Source: DASPUH01 sp035622975 (GTDB taxonomy: Bacteria > Chloroflexota > Limnocylindria > Limnocylindrales > CSP1-4). From it: DNA of 12,402 bases. Positions 5,974 to 12,402 of the stretch are shown here, one piece after another. Numbering within the stretch: the stretch's first letter is position 1; every line of letters begins with the position of its first letter. The position numbers were made by a program, and so were the translations under genes. The notes under the pieces are model-generated. The model was not told where the DNA came from. It made no database searches and was given only the letters and a program-made list of their open reading frames with translations. The stretch is from the NCBI GenBank assembly GCA_035622975.1, contig DASPUH010000049.1, forward strand, positions 1-12,402, read 5' to 3'.

Positions 5974-6468
5974 ATGACCGCCGGCCTCACGCCCGAGCAG
6001 CTCGAACTCCTCAAGGTGCCGCACCAGACGTGCCAGCGGTGCGGCAAGCCGACGCCGCTCGGGGTGGGCCTGTGCGACGAGGACAACCCGGGCCATATCG
6101 GCGCCCCGGGGACCGCGCAGCTCCACGCCACGATCCTGGGCGGCGTCATCGTCGGGTTCATCGGGCTGGCGCTGCTGGGCCGGCTTGCCCTGGCCGGCGT
6201 GGGGCCGTTCACGAGCCAACTGAGCGACATCCGCCTCCAGTCGGACGGCAGCATCGCCGTCACCGTCACGGTCCACAACGACGGGACCAAGGCGGCCTCG
6301 GCGACCTGCCGCGTGTCACGCGGCGGGGTCCCGGCGCCGGACGACATCGACTTCCTGACCGACCCGCTGCAGCCCGGGCAGACCCTCAGCTACCAGCGCC
6401 AGAGCCTGCCGCCGGGCGCGGATGGGCTGCCGTACGACCTGACCCGTCTGGCGGTCCGCTGCACCTGA
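5974..6468 (+). CDS. Uncharacterised CxxC, single-helix membrane protein
   Basis: I do not recognise this 164-residue protein as a named family. Residues 1-45 are soluble and carry CQRCG (Cys20, Cys23), Cys34 and His41, which could form a small zinc ribbon. Residues about 53-77 are a single hydrophobic helix (TILGGVIVGFIGLALLGRLA). The rest looks extracellular and beta-rich: SDGSIAVTVTVHNDGTKAASATCRV and LQPGQTLSYQ resemble FxLYD/Ig-like domains that follow zinc ribbons in membrane proteins. Two cysteines, 112 and 163, lie in that part and could form a disulfide. It starts 6 bases after the oxidoreductase stop, so it is probably co-transcribed, and coding character continues to the stop. Function unknown. 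Confidence 0.75.
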   Translation: MTAGLTPEQLELLKVPHQTCQRCGKPTPLGVGLCDEDNPGHIGAPGTAQLHATILGGVIVGFIGLALLGRLALAGVGPFTSQLSDIRLQSDGSIAVTVTVHNDGTKAASATCRVSRGGVPAPDDIDFLTDPLQPGQTLSYQRQSLPPGADGLPYDLTRLAVRCT

Positions 6469-6479
6469 TCCCGGTCAGG
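6464..6479. terminator. Small hairpin between convergent genes
   Basis: CCTGA (6464-6468) and TCAGG (6475-6479) pair around TCCCGG, extendable by a T-G pair. It includes the stop codons of the convergent genes ending at 6468 and 6475, so it could serve both strands. It is short and lacks T-runs, so support is weak. Confidence 0.25.
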
Positions 6480-7035
6480 CCGCGGCGCGCGGCTGGCGGC
6501 GACCGTGCGGGAACGTCGCCCGCGGCGGCTGGGGCACCGCGGCCCGCTCCGCGTCGGTGGTGGCGCGGCGCCGGGCGAGCTCCAGGCGCAGGCTCTCGTC
6601 GCCGCGCGCCATCGCCCAGCGGTGGTTGGCCCCGAAGACGGGCTTCATGATGAACGACAGGTTCTTGAGCAGCCCCTTCTCCGCCAGGATCCGCCAGTCG
6701 TATGTCGTGCGGCAGATGGGGCCCACCTGCTCCAGCGTCCACACCCCGCGGCCCACGAAGTCGCCGCGCGCCTCCAGGCTGAAGCCCTCGACGCCCTTGA
6801 CCTCGGTCACGGTGAAGGACCAGCGCAGGGTGTAGGGCAGGAAGCCTTTCGTGTAGAGGTCGACCACCTTGCCTACCCCGTCCGGGGCGCCGGGCTCGCG
6901 GACCCTGACGTCGAGGTAGACCGACGGCCACCAGCGGGCCAGCCCTTCGGCGTCGCCGAGGATGGCCGCCACCTCCTCGCGGGTGGCGGGGACGTCCCAC
7001 ACGGTGATGAAGTGGTAGTCGTTGCTCTTGGCCAT
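6475..7035 (-). CDS. SRPBCC-fold protein (polyketide cyclase/dehydrase-like)
   Basis: A 186-residue cytosolic protein that looks like the START/SRPBCC superfamily, whose members bind hydrophobic ligands in a deep pocket. Signs are the N-terminal beta strand DYHFITVWDVPATREEVAAIL, the characteristic LARWWPSVYLDV, then alternating strands including LRWSFTVTEVKG, FSLEARGDFVGRGVWTLEQVG and TTYDWRILAEKG, and a C-terminal helix around FIMKPVFGANHRWAMARGDESLR. The last 35 residues are basic and disordered. Its start lies 9 bases after the stop of the MFS transporter, so the two are likely one transcript. No Shine-Dalgarno site is visible. The ligand and reaction are unknown, and members often have no enzyme activity. 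Confidence 0.82.
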   Translation of the reverse strand: MAKSNDYHFITVWDVPATREEVAAILGDAEGLARWWPSVYLDVRVREPGAPDGVGKVVDLYTKGFLPYTLRWSFTVTEVKGVEGFSLEARGDFVGRGVWTLEQVGPICRTTYDWRILAEKGLLKNLSFIMKPVFGANHRWAMARGDESLRLELARRRATTDAERAAVPQPPRATFPHGRRQPRAAA

Positions 7036-7044
7036 GGCGGGAGC

Positions 7045-8634
7045 TTACCCGGTGACGGCGCTGCCGGAGGACGGCTCCGGCTCGGCCGCTGGGGAGGCCG
7101 CGAACGGGCGGATGCCGACCGCGTTGACCACCGCGCCGACCAGGAGCAGCCCCGCGCACACGAGCATCGCGAGGTGGAACGCGTCGGTGGATGCCTTGTG
7201 GGCGGCCGTCGCGACGTCGGCCGGCGTGCCGGGCGGGGGCACGTCGAGCGGGGCGATCGTGTGGCGCAGGGCGGCCACGTCCGTGCCCGGCAGGAGGTTC
7301 TGCAGGCTGGCGTAGAAGAGGGCCGTGATGCCCACGAAGATGACCGCGCCCACGAGCTGCGGTCCCACCCGCGAGATGGCGTTGTTGATGGCCGAGGCGA
7401 GGCCCGCGTTGGCCATGGGCACCGAGCGCATGAGGGCCGTCGTCAGGGGCGCGACGAGCATCGTGATGCCGGCGCCGAACAGTAGGACGCTCGGCAGCAG
7501 GTCGACGAGGTAGCCGCTCGACGGCACCCAGGTCGCCACGTTGCCGGGCTGGAGCTGCCACGCGGCGCTCGCCACGGGCGTCCTGGCCAGCCACAGCAGG
7601 CCCGCGGCCATGACCACGGGCCCGGCGGCCATGAACCGCCGCGGCCCGAGCCGCGCGGCGAGCGAGCCGAAGCGCGGCGAGAAGAGGGTCAACAGCAGTC
7701 CGCCGGGCAGGCCCACGAGCCCGGCTGCGACGGCCGTGTACCCCAGGGTGCCCTGGGTGAAGAGGGCCAGGTAGTAGAAGTAGACGTAGAGCGCGCCGTA
7801 GATCAGGAACGTCGAGATGTTGGTCACCGTGAAGTGGCGTGAGCGGAACAGCTCGAGTGGCACCAGCGGGTCAGGCCGGCGGCGCATGAGGAAGGGGAAG
7901 ACGACCAGGGCGGCGATGCCCACGCCGAGGAAGACGAGGGCCAGCGGATCGGCCCAGTCGCGCTCACCGCCGTAGATGAGGCCGAAGGACAGGCCCCCGA
8001 CGGCCAGGCCCACATCGATCGCGCCGAGCCAGTCGAAGCGACCGGAGGCCTGCTCGTTGCGACTCTCCTGCACGTACCGCCACGTGGCCCACGCGGCGAT
8101 GGCGACCAGCGGGATGTTGACGAAGAAGGCCAGGCGCCACGAGATCGTCTGCACCAGCACGCCGCCCACGACCGGCCCCAGGAGGGTCGTCGCGCCCGAG
8201 GCGCCGGCCCACAGGCCGAACGCGCGGCCCTGCTCCTCGCCGGAGAAGGTGGCCGTCAGCAGGGCCAGCGAGCCGGGCACGAGCAGCGCCCCGGCCGCCC
8301 CCTGCAGGACGCGGAAGAGGATCAGCAGCTCCATGTCGGGCGCGAAGCCGCACAGGGCGGACGTCGCCCCGAAGCCCAGGAGTCCGATCAGGAACATGCG
8401 TCGTCGGCCCACGTAGTCGGTCAGCCCGCCGGCGAGGATGAGCAGCGAGCTCAGCGACAGCAGGTACGCGTTGTAGACGTACGACTGCCCTTCCAGCTGG
8501 GCCACGAAGAGGCGAGGCAGGTCCCGGCCGATCTGGGGCAGGGCCACGTTCACGACGGTGGAGTCCAGGAAGACGATGCCCGAGCCGAGCACGGCCGCGA
8601 CCAGGGTCCACCGCTTCGACGACATCCCGCGCAT
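7045..8634 (-). CDS. DHA2-family MFS exporter (EmrB/QacA type)
   Basis: A drug:H+ antiporter-like major facilitator of about 529 residues with about 14 hydrophobic helices, the size of DHA2 members. Helix 1 carries VFLDSTVVNVALPQIGRDL, typical of EmrB/QacA proteins. The helix 2-3 loop has GGLTDYVGRRRMFLIG (motif A), and WRLAFFVNIPL is another family marker. The substrate is unknown; such proteins export drugs, lipids or metabolites. The start is uncertain: I use the ATG at 8634. An ATG at 8625 also fits the family N-terminus, and a TTG at 8661 is possible but would overlap the divergent promoter region. Coupled to the SRPBCC gene 9 bases downstream. The opposite-strand gene at 8693 is divergent. 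Confidence 0.88.
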   Translation of the reverse strand: MRGMSSKRWTLVAAVLGSGIVFLDSTVVNVALPQIGRDLPRLFVAQLEGQSYVYNAYLLSLSSLLILAGGLTDYVGRRRMFLIGLLGFGATSALCGFAPDMELLILFRVLQGAAGALLVPGSLALLTATFSGEEQGRAFGLWAGASGATTLLGPVVGGVLVQTISWRLAFFVNIPLVAIAAWATWRYVQESRNEQASGRFDWLGAIDVGLAVGGLSFGLIYGGERDWADPLALVFLGVGIAALVVFPFLMRRRPDPLVPLELFRSRHFTVTNISTFLIYGALYVYFYYLALFTQGTLGYTAVAAGLVGLPGGLLLTLFSPRFGSLAARLGPRRFMAAGPVVMAAGLLWLARTPVASAAWQLQPGNVATWVPSSGYLVDLLPSVLLFGAGITMLVAPLTTALMRSVPMANAGLASAINNAISRVGPQLVGAVIFVGITALFYASLQNLLPGTDVAALRHTIAPLDVPPPGTPADVATAAHKASTDAFHLAMLVCAGLLLVGAVVNAVGIRPFAASPAAEPEPSSGSAVTG

Positions 8635-8680
8635 CTTGCGGCCTGTGTCCCGGCCGGACAAGCCGCCGGCCGGCCGACGC

Positions 8681-8686
8681 TACGAT
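8681..8686 (+). promoter_or_regulatory. Possible -10 box of the IMPase/lipid kinase operon, leaderless type
   Basis: TACGAT fits TANNNT and ends 6 bases before the GTG at 8693, the spacing seen for leaderless transcripts. No good -35 box is visible at 16-18 bases. A minus-strand -10-like TAGCGT (8677-8682) overlaps it, so the two divergent promoters may compete. Confidence 0.4.
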
Positions 8687-8692
8687 GGCGAG

Positions 8693-9553
8693 GTGCCGTC
8701 CCGCGAGCGCTCATCGAGCAACCCGCCAGCAGCTGGCGCCTTCGGGCCAGAGCTGGAGGCGGCGAAGCGGCTCGCCCGTGAGGCCGGCCGGCTCCAGATG
8801 GACCTGTACGGCCGCCTGACCCAGGTGCGTACCAAGGGCACCCGCAAGGGCTCGCGCGACCTCGTGACCGAGGCCGATCACGCCTCTGAGGCCCTGATCC
8901 TGGAGGGCCTGCGGGCCCGCTTCCCGGGCGATGGGTTCCTGGCCGAGGAGTCGGGCGCCCATCGCGGTGACGGCGGGGCCGGCCCTCGACCCGACCAGGG
9001 CGTCGGCCGCGTGTGGGTCGTGGATCCCCTTGACGGGACCGTCAACTACGCCCACGGCCTGCCGTTCTTCTGCGTCAGCATCGGCCTCGTGGTCGATGGC
9101 CGGGCGGCCGTTGGCGTCGTCTTCGACCCGGCTCGCGGCGACCTGTACGAGGCGGTGGCGGGTGGCGGTGCCCGGCGCAACGGCGAACCGGTGGCACCGC
9201 CGCACCGCGAGAGCCTGGCCCAGTGCCTGGCCACCGTCGTGCTGCCCCAGCGCGCGTGGCAGGCGCGGGCACGCGCCGTCAAGCGCGCCACGCAGGTCAA
9301 CCGGGTGCTGGGCAGTTCGGCGCTGGCCCTGGCCTATGTGGCCGACGGCCGCGTCGACGTGTACGTCCAGGCCGGCGGCCTGTCGGCCTGGGACGTGGCG
9401 GCCGGTGGCCTGATCGCGGCCGAGGCCGGCGCCACCGTGACGGACCTCACCGGCGGCCCCTGGCTGGACATGGCTCGTCCGACCGGCAAGGTCGGCGTCG
9501 TCGCCGCCGCTCCACTCCGGCACGCGGAGCTGCTGCGGCTCCTGGGCGCCTGA
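8693..9553 (+). CDS. Inositol monophosphatase family phosphatase
   Basis: A Mg2+-dependent, Li+-sensitive-type sugar phosphatase, 286 residues. Seen metal and catalytic motifs are DLVTEADH (56-63), AEESG with Glu85-Glu86 (84-88), DPLDGTVNYAHGLP (111-124) and GGLSAWDVAAGG (228-239, Asp234), all intact. Family members hydrolyse inositol-1-phosphate, fructose-1,6-bisphosphate, histidinol phosphate or PAP, and the motif set does not decide. The GTG at 8693 gives the usual length. An in-frame ATG at 8558 would extend across the divergent MFS gene and is rejected. Between Glu86 and the DPLDGT motif an inserted loop carries GDGGAGPRPDQGVG. The lipid-kinase gene starts 11 bases after its stop, so a role in inositol or glycerol lipid supply is plausible. 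Confidence 0.85.
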   Translation: MPSRERSSSNPPAAGAFGPELEAAKRLAREAGRLQMDLYGRLTQVRTKGTRKGSRDLVTEADHASEALILEGLRARFPGDGFLAEESGAHRGDGGAGPRPDQGVGRVWVVDPLDGTVNYAHGLPFFCVSIGLVVDGRAAVGVVFDPARGDLYEAVAGGGARRNGEPVAPPHRESLAQCLATVVLPQRAWQARARAVKRATQVNRVLGSSALALAYVADGRVDVYVQAGGLSAWDVAAGGLIAAEAGATVTDLTGGPWLDMARPTGKVGVVAAAPLRHAELLRLLGA

Positions 9554-9564
9554 GCTTCGCGCCC

Positions 9565-10509
9565 GTGCTCGTCGGGATCATCGACAACCCGTGGTCCTTC
9601 CGCGGCGCCTATCCGGTCCGGGCCATCGAACCGATCCTCGCCGCGGCCGGCTGGCGCTGGCGCGTCTACTCCCGCGTGCGGGGCGGGGCGACGGCCCCCC
9701 TTGTGGCCCGGGCGCTCGATGACGGCGCCGGGCTCGTCGTCGCCGCCGGGGGCGACGGCACGTTGCGCGACGTGGCATCCGTCGTCGCGACGACGGGCGT
9801 GCCGCTCGGCGTCCTGCCCGGCGGGACGGCCAACGTCTTCGCCCGGGAGATGGGCATCCCAATCGCGCCCGCCGCGGCGGCATGGGCCCTCGTCGAGGGC
9901 GTGGAGCGAACCATGGACCTGGGCCGCGTGACGCTGGCCGACGGCCGCTGGGCACGCTTCGTCATCGCCGCCGGCCTGGGGCTGGACGGGGCCATCCTGC
10001 GGGCCACGCTGCCGGGCCTGAAGCGGCTGGTCGGCCCGGTGGCCATCGCCGCCGCCGCGCTGGCCGTCGCACCCGGGTGGCGGACGCGCCAGGTCCGGGT
10101 GAGCGTCGACGGGCGGACGGGGTGGGAAGGGCCGGCCTGGCAACTCATCGTGGGCAACACCCGACTCTATGCGAATCTCGTGTGGCCGAACCCGCTGGCG
10201 CGGCCCGACGACGGGCTGCTGGACCTGTGTCTGCTGCCGGGCGTGCCGGTGCCGCGGCTGCTGCGCCTAGGTGTCGAGCTGGCGGTGCGGCGCGTGCCGC
10301 CGGCCGACGGCGCGGTGTGGCTCGTCGGCCGCTCGATCCGGATCGACGTGACCGACGGTGGTCTGCCGCTCCAGCTCGACGGGACGCCGGTGCGCGGGCC
10401 GGGCGTCAGCGCCGCCACGTTCGCGGCCGAAGCGGCGGCGCTTCGCGTGCGCCTCCCGTCAGGCGGTGGCCCAGCGCGGGACTCGCCCGAACAGGTGGCG
10501 CGCGCCTAG
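9565..10509 (+). CDS. Diacylglycerol/sphingosine kinase-like lipid kinase
   Basis: A 314-residue member of the diacylglycerol kinase catalytic family (DagK/YegS-like), which transfers phosphate from ATP to a lipid hydroxyl at the membrane face. Seen motifs are the N-terminal VGIIDNPWSFRG, the nucleotide-binding GGDGTLRDV (62-70) and LPGGTANVFAREMGIP (84-99, the GTxN motif). The GLGLDG region and the C-terminal LQLDGTPV domain are also present. In many relatives the sequence after GTxN starts with Asp; here it is VFARE, a common variant. The GTG at 9565 lies 11 bases after the phosphatase stop, with no Shine-Dalgarno site. Its 3' end overlaps the convergent exonuclease gene by 51 bp. The lipid substrate cannot be told from sequence. 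Confidence 0.87.
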   Translation: MLVGIIDNPWSFRGAYPVRAIEPILAAAGWRWRVYSRVRGGATAPLVARALDDGAGLVVAAGGDGTLRDVASVVATTGVPLGVLPGGTANVFAREMGIPIAPAAAAWALVEGVERTMDLGRVTLADGRWARFVIAAGLGLDGAILRATLPGLKRLVGPVAIAAAALAVAPGWRTRQVRVSVDGRTGWEGPAWQLIVGNTRLYANLVWPNPLARPDDGLLDLCLLPGVPVPRLLRLGVELAVRRVPPADGAVWLVGRSIRIDVTDGGLPLQLDGTPVRGPGVSAATFAAEAAALRVRLPSGGGPARDSPEQVARA

Positions 10510-11352
10510 CCGCTCCACGAGCGCCTCGAAGGCCGGGCGGGGCACACCCCGCCAGTGCAGCTCGTCGAGCGTCTCCGGCACGGGCGCGTCGAGGCGCAGG
10601 CGGGCCAACTCGCGGAACAGGAAGGCGTCGGCCTGCCCGTCACGGAGCACTTGGGCAAGGGCCGGCGCGCCACGCACGGCCACGTCCCACTGCGAGGCTC
10701 GCGGCGGGATCGCCTCCAGGCTCCCGTAGCGGGACAGCACGGCCGCGGCCGACTTGGCACCCCAGCCCTGCAGCCCGGGATACCCGTCGGCGCTGTCGCC
10801 CACCAGGGCCAGGTAGTCGGGGATGCTGGCGGGCGAGACGCCGAACTTCTCACGCACCGCGGCCGCGTCGATGAGCAGGCCGCGACGGCGGTCGAAGCAG
10901 ACGACGCGTCCGTCTTCCCGCACGCACTGGGCCATGTCCTTGTCCGGCGACAGGATCACGACGCGCTGCACCGCCGGAGCGTCCGCGAAGCGCGCGGCGG
11001 CCGCTCCGATCGCGTCGTCCGCCTCGAACTCGACCATCGCCCAGACGACGAGACCAAGGGCCCGCAGCGCGTCCTCGGCCAGGCCGAACTGGGCCAGCAG
11101 CTCGGGCGGCATGCCGACCTCGGTCTTGTAGCCGGCGTACCGCTGGTTACGCCAGGAGCGGATGACGTGGTCGGTCGCGCAGCCGACATGCGTCACGCCC
11201 GGCTCGCGGAGCAGGTTGAGGATGCTCTCCACGAGACCCACCGTGGCGCCCACCGGGCGGCCCTGCGGGTCGTCCACCGGCGGTCGCCCGAAGTGGGCCC
11301 GGAACAGCTCGTAGGTGGCGTCCACCAGGTGGACCTGGACGGGCTGGCTCAT
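10459..11352 (-). CDS. Stand-alone 5'-3' exonuclease / flap nuclease
   Basis: A 297-residue protein matching the 5'-3' exonuclease domain of DNA polymerase I, without a polymerase part. It would process 5' flaps or RNA primers. Seen acidic metal-binding sites are VDA near Asp11, Asp61 in ATDH, EADD (110-113), SPDKD (135-139) and GDSADGYPG (185-193). The helix-hairpin-helix region is YPGLQGWGAKSAAAVL. The usual AFD and GDKDLLQ motifs appear as ATD and SPDKDMAQ, so the sites are kept with some drift. The size fits ExoIX/Xni-like or pol I-domain paralogues. The ATG at 11352 overlaps the stop of the pterin dehydratase gene in a 4-base ATGA. The 3' end overlaps the convergent lipid kinase gene by 51 bp. 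Confidence 0.87.
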   Translation of the reverse strand: MSQPVQVHLVDATYELFRAHFGRPPVDDPQGRPVGATVGLVESILNLLREPGVTHVGCATDHVIRSWRNQRYAGYKTEVGMPPELLAQFGLAEDALRALGLVVWAMVEFEADDAIGAAAARFADAPAVQRVVILSPDKDMAQCVREDGRVVCFDRRRGLLIDAAAVREKFGVSPASIPDYLALVGDSADGYPGLQGWGAKSAAAVLSRYGSLEAIPPRASQWDVAVRGAPALAQVLRDGQADAFLFRELARLRLDAPVPETLDELHWRGVPRPAFEALVERLGARHLFGRVPRWATA

Positions 11353-11720
11353 GGCCCCCCGAGCGCGTCGATGCGGGCCGCCAGGACGAAGTCGTTGCGG
11401 GTCAGGCCGCGCGCGGCGTGCGTGCTGAGGGTCACCACCAGGCGACCCCAGGCCACGGTCAGCTCCGGATGGTGGCCCTCGGCTTCGGCCAGCAGGGCGA
11501 TCCGCGTGGCGAAGGCGAACGCCTCGGCGAAGTCATGCGTCACGTACTCACGGCGGATGAGATCGTCGTTGACGTGCCAGCCGGGCTCCAGCTCATCCGC
11601 CAGCTCCTCGATGTCGAAATGGCTGAGCGCACTCGTCCCCGGCCGCACGGGCTGGCAGTGTTCCCGCGCCAGGGCGGACCGGCCCGGGCCCGGCGCTGCC
11701 CGGCCGGCAGCGAGGTCCAT
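11349..11720 (-). CDS. 4a-hydroxytetrahydrobiopterin dehydratase (PCD/DCoH-like)
   Basis: A small enzyme that dehydrates the carbinolamine form of tetrahydropterin, recycling cofactor for aromatic hydroxylases. It is 123 residues from the ATG at 11720 (a GTG at 11723 gives one more). The signature is complete: EGHHPELTVAWGRLVVTLS followed by THAARGLTRNDFVLAARID, with the two adjacent His and the later Asp. The N-terminal part has the usual C-x-P...GTSALS...LADELEPGW pattern, preceded by about 20 Ala/Gly/Pro-rich residues not typical of the 95-110 residue family. No aromatic amino acid hydroxylase is seen nearby, so its partner is unknown; many PCD-like proteins have no such partner. The start overlaps the stop of the glucokinase gene by one base (TGATG, or 4 bases with the GTG). 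Confidence 0.9.
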   Translation of the reverse strand: MDLAAGRAAPGPGRSALAREHCQPVRPGTSALSHFDIEELADELEPGWHVNDDLIRREYVTHDFAEAFAFATRIALLAEAEGHHPELTVAWGRLVVTLSTHAARGLTRNDFVLAARIDALGGP

Positions 11721-12402
11721 CACCGGCCGTCCGCTGGTCCCACCGGCTGGGCGATCACGCGCTCCTCGGACTCGGCGGACCGGTCAGCCGCCTCGGCCTC
11801 CCTCTCGGCCGCCACCAGCCCGCCATCGGCGGCCATCGCCGCGCCCACGATGCCCGACGTATTGAGCATCGCCGCGGGGACCATCGGTGCGCGCGCCTGG
11901 AGGTACTTCACGTAGCGTGGCAGCTCCTTGCTGACGCCGCCGCCCAGGATGATCAGGTCGGGCGTGAAATAGCGCTCGACCATCGCCAGATACACGTTGA
12001 ACTCGCGGGCCCAGCGCTTCCAGCCCAGGTGGCGGCGTTCGCGCGCCGCGCCACTGACCAGGCGCTCGGCGTCCCGCCCATGCAGCTGCAGGTGGCCCAG
12101 CTCGGTGTTCGGCACCAGCTTGCCGTCGATGAGGAGTGCCGACCCGATGCCGGTCCCGATGGTCAGCAGCATGACCACGCCGGGGTGGCCGCGGCCGGCC
12201 CCGAAGGCCACCTCCGCCAGCCCGGCCGCATCGGCGTCGTTGATGACCACCACGGGCCGCCCCAGGCGCTCGGTCAGCAACTGCTGGACAGGCGCGTCGA
12301 TGAACGCCGGGTCGACGTTGGCAGCGCTCAGCGAGCGGCCGTCCTTGATGACGGCCGGGAACCCGGCCCCCGCCTTGAGGTCGGGTGTCAGCCAGCCGCT
12401 CT
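11720..12402 (-). CDS. ppgK: Polyphosphate glucokinase (ROK family), 5' end outside window
   Basis: Phosphorylates glucose to glucose-6-phosphate, in this family using polyphosphate as well as ATP. The open frame continues to the window edge, so the N-terminus is missing; 226 codons plus stop are seen. Matching segments are GFPAVIKDG, the SAANVDP pattern, catalytic-Asp motif NDADAAGLAEVAFGAGRG, phosphate-binding LLTIGTGIGSALLIDG and NTELGHLQLHG. FTPDLIILGGGVSKE and GIVGAAMAA follow. This set is specific for PpgK rather than ordinary ROK glucokinases, whose CxCGxxGC zinc motif is absent as expected. After GAAMAADGG there is a charged tail of about 30 residues not part of the core. It is the first gene seen of the ppgK-pterin dehydratase-exonuclease operon. 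Confidence 0.88.
   Translation of the reverse strand, partial: SGWLTPDLKAGAGFPAVIKDGRSLSAANVDPAFIDAPVQQLLTERLGRPVVVINDADAAGLAEVAFGAGRGHPGVVMLLTIGTGIGSALLIDGKLVPNTELGHLQLHGRDAERLVSGAARERRHLGWKRWAREFNVYLAMVERYFTPDLIILGGGVSKELPRYVKYLQARAPMVPAAMLNTSGIVGAAMAADGGLVAAEREAEAADRSAESEERVIAQPVGPADGR

Noticed and set aside
4879..6276. 465-codon minus-strand frame
   Set aside because: It lies opposite three plus-strand genes with recognisable or coherent products and shows low-complexity composition.
8558..8692. Upstream ATG extending the phosphatase by 45 residues
   Set aside because: The extension overlaps the divergent MFS coding start and lacks family similarity; the GTG at 8693 gives the normal length.

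Overview
The window is GC-rich, double-strand-packed bacterial chromosome. GC-rich third positions, GTG starts, 1-4 bp start/stop overlaps, few Shine-Dalgarno sites and a polyphosphate glucokinase suggest a high-GC Actinomycetota or Chloroflexota-like genome. That placement is an inference. There is no rRNA, tRNA, CRISPR array, transposase or phage gene. Thirteen protein genes are supported, two of them cut by the window edges.

Layout: (1) 1-3923, minus strand: a complete osmoprotectant (glycine betaine/carnitine/choline type) ABC importer. An ATPase with CBS domains leads two membrane permeases with 1 and 4 bp overlaps. After a 331 bp gap comes a lipoprotein substrate-binding protein with its own promoter and the best Shine-Dalgarno site in the window. 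(2) 3924-4375: a 452 bp divergent intergenic region with a good leaderless-type promoter for the importer, three related 15-bp imperfect palindromes and a block of 18- and 9-bp tandem repeats. (3) 4376-6468, plus strand: a nucleoside phosphorylase, a luciferase-like flavin oxidoreductase and an unknown CxxC/one-membrane-helix protein, closely spaced as one operon. A strong hairpin sits exactly at the first junction. (4) 6475-8634, minus strand: a DHA2-type MFS exporter followed by a SRPBCC protein. (5) 8693-10509, plus strand: an inositol-monophosphatase family enzyme and a diacylglycerol/sphingosine kinase-like lipid kinase. (6) 10459-12402, minus strand: polyphosphate glucokinase (5' end outside the window), a pterin-4a-carbinolamine dehydratase and a stand-alone 5'-3' exonuclease, joined by start/stop overlaps. 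The exonuclease 3' end overlaps the lipid kinase 3' end by 51 bp.

The genes are mostly housekeeping or transport functions of known families, and I see no clear new multi-gene system. The best candidates for something undescribed are the 15-bp palindrome family plus tandem repeats between 4033 and 4277, the hairpin that places a stop codon in its loop beside the next start codon (5111-5137), the uncharacterised membrane protein at 5974-6468, and the unusual glucokinase / pterin dehydratase / exonuclease operon.
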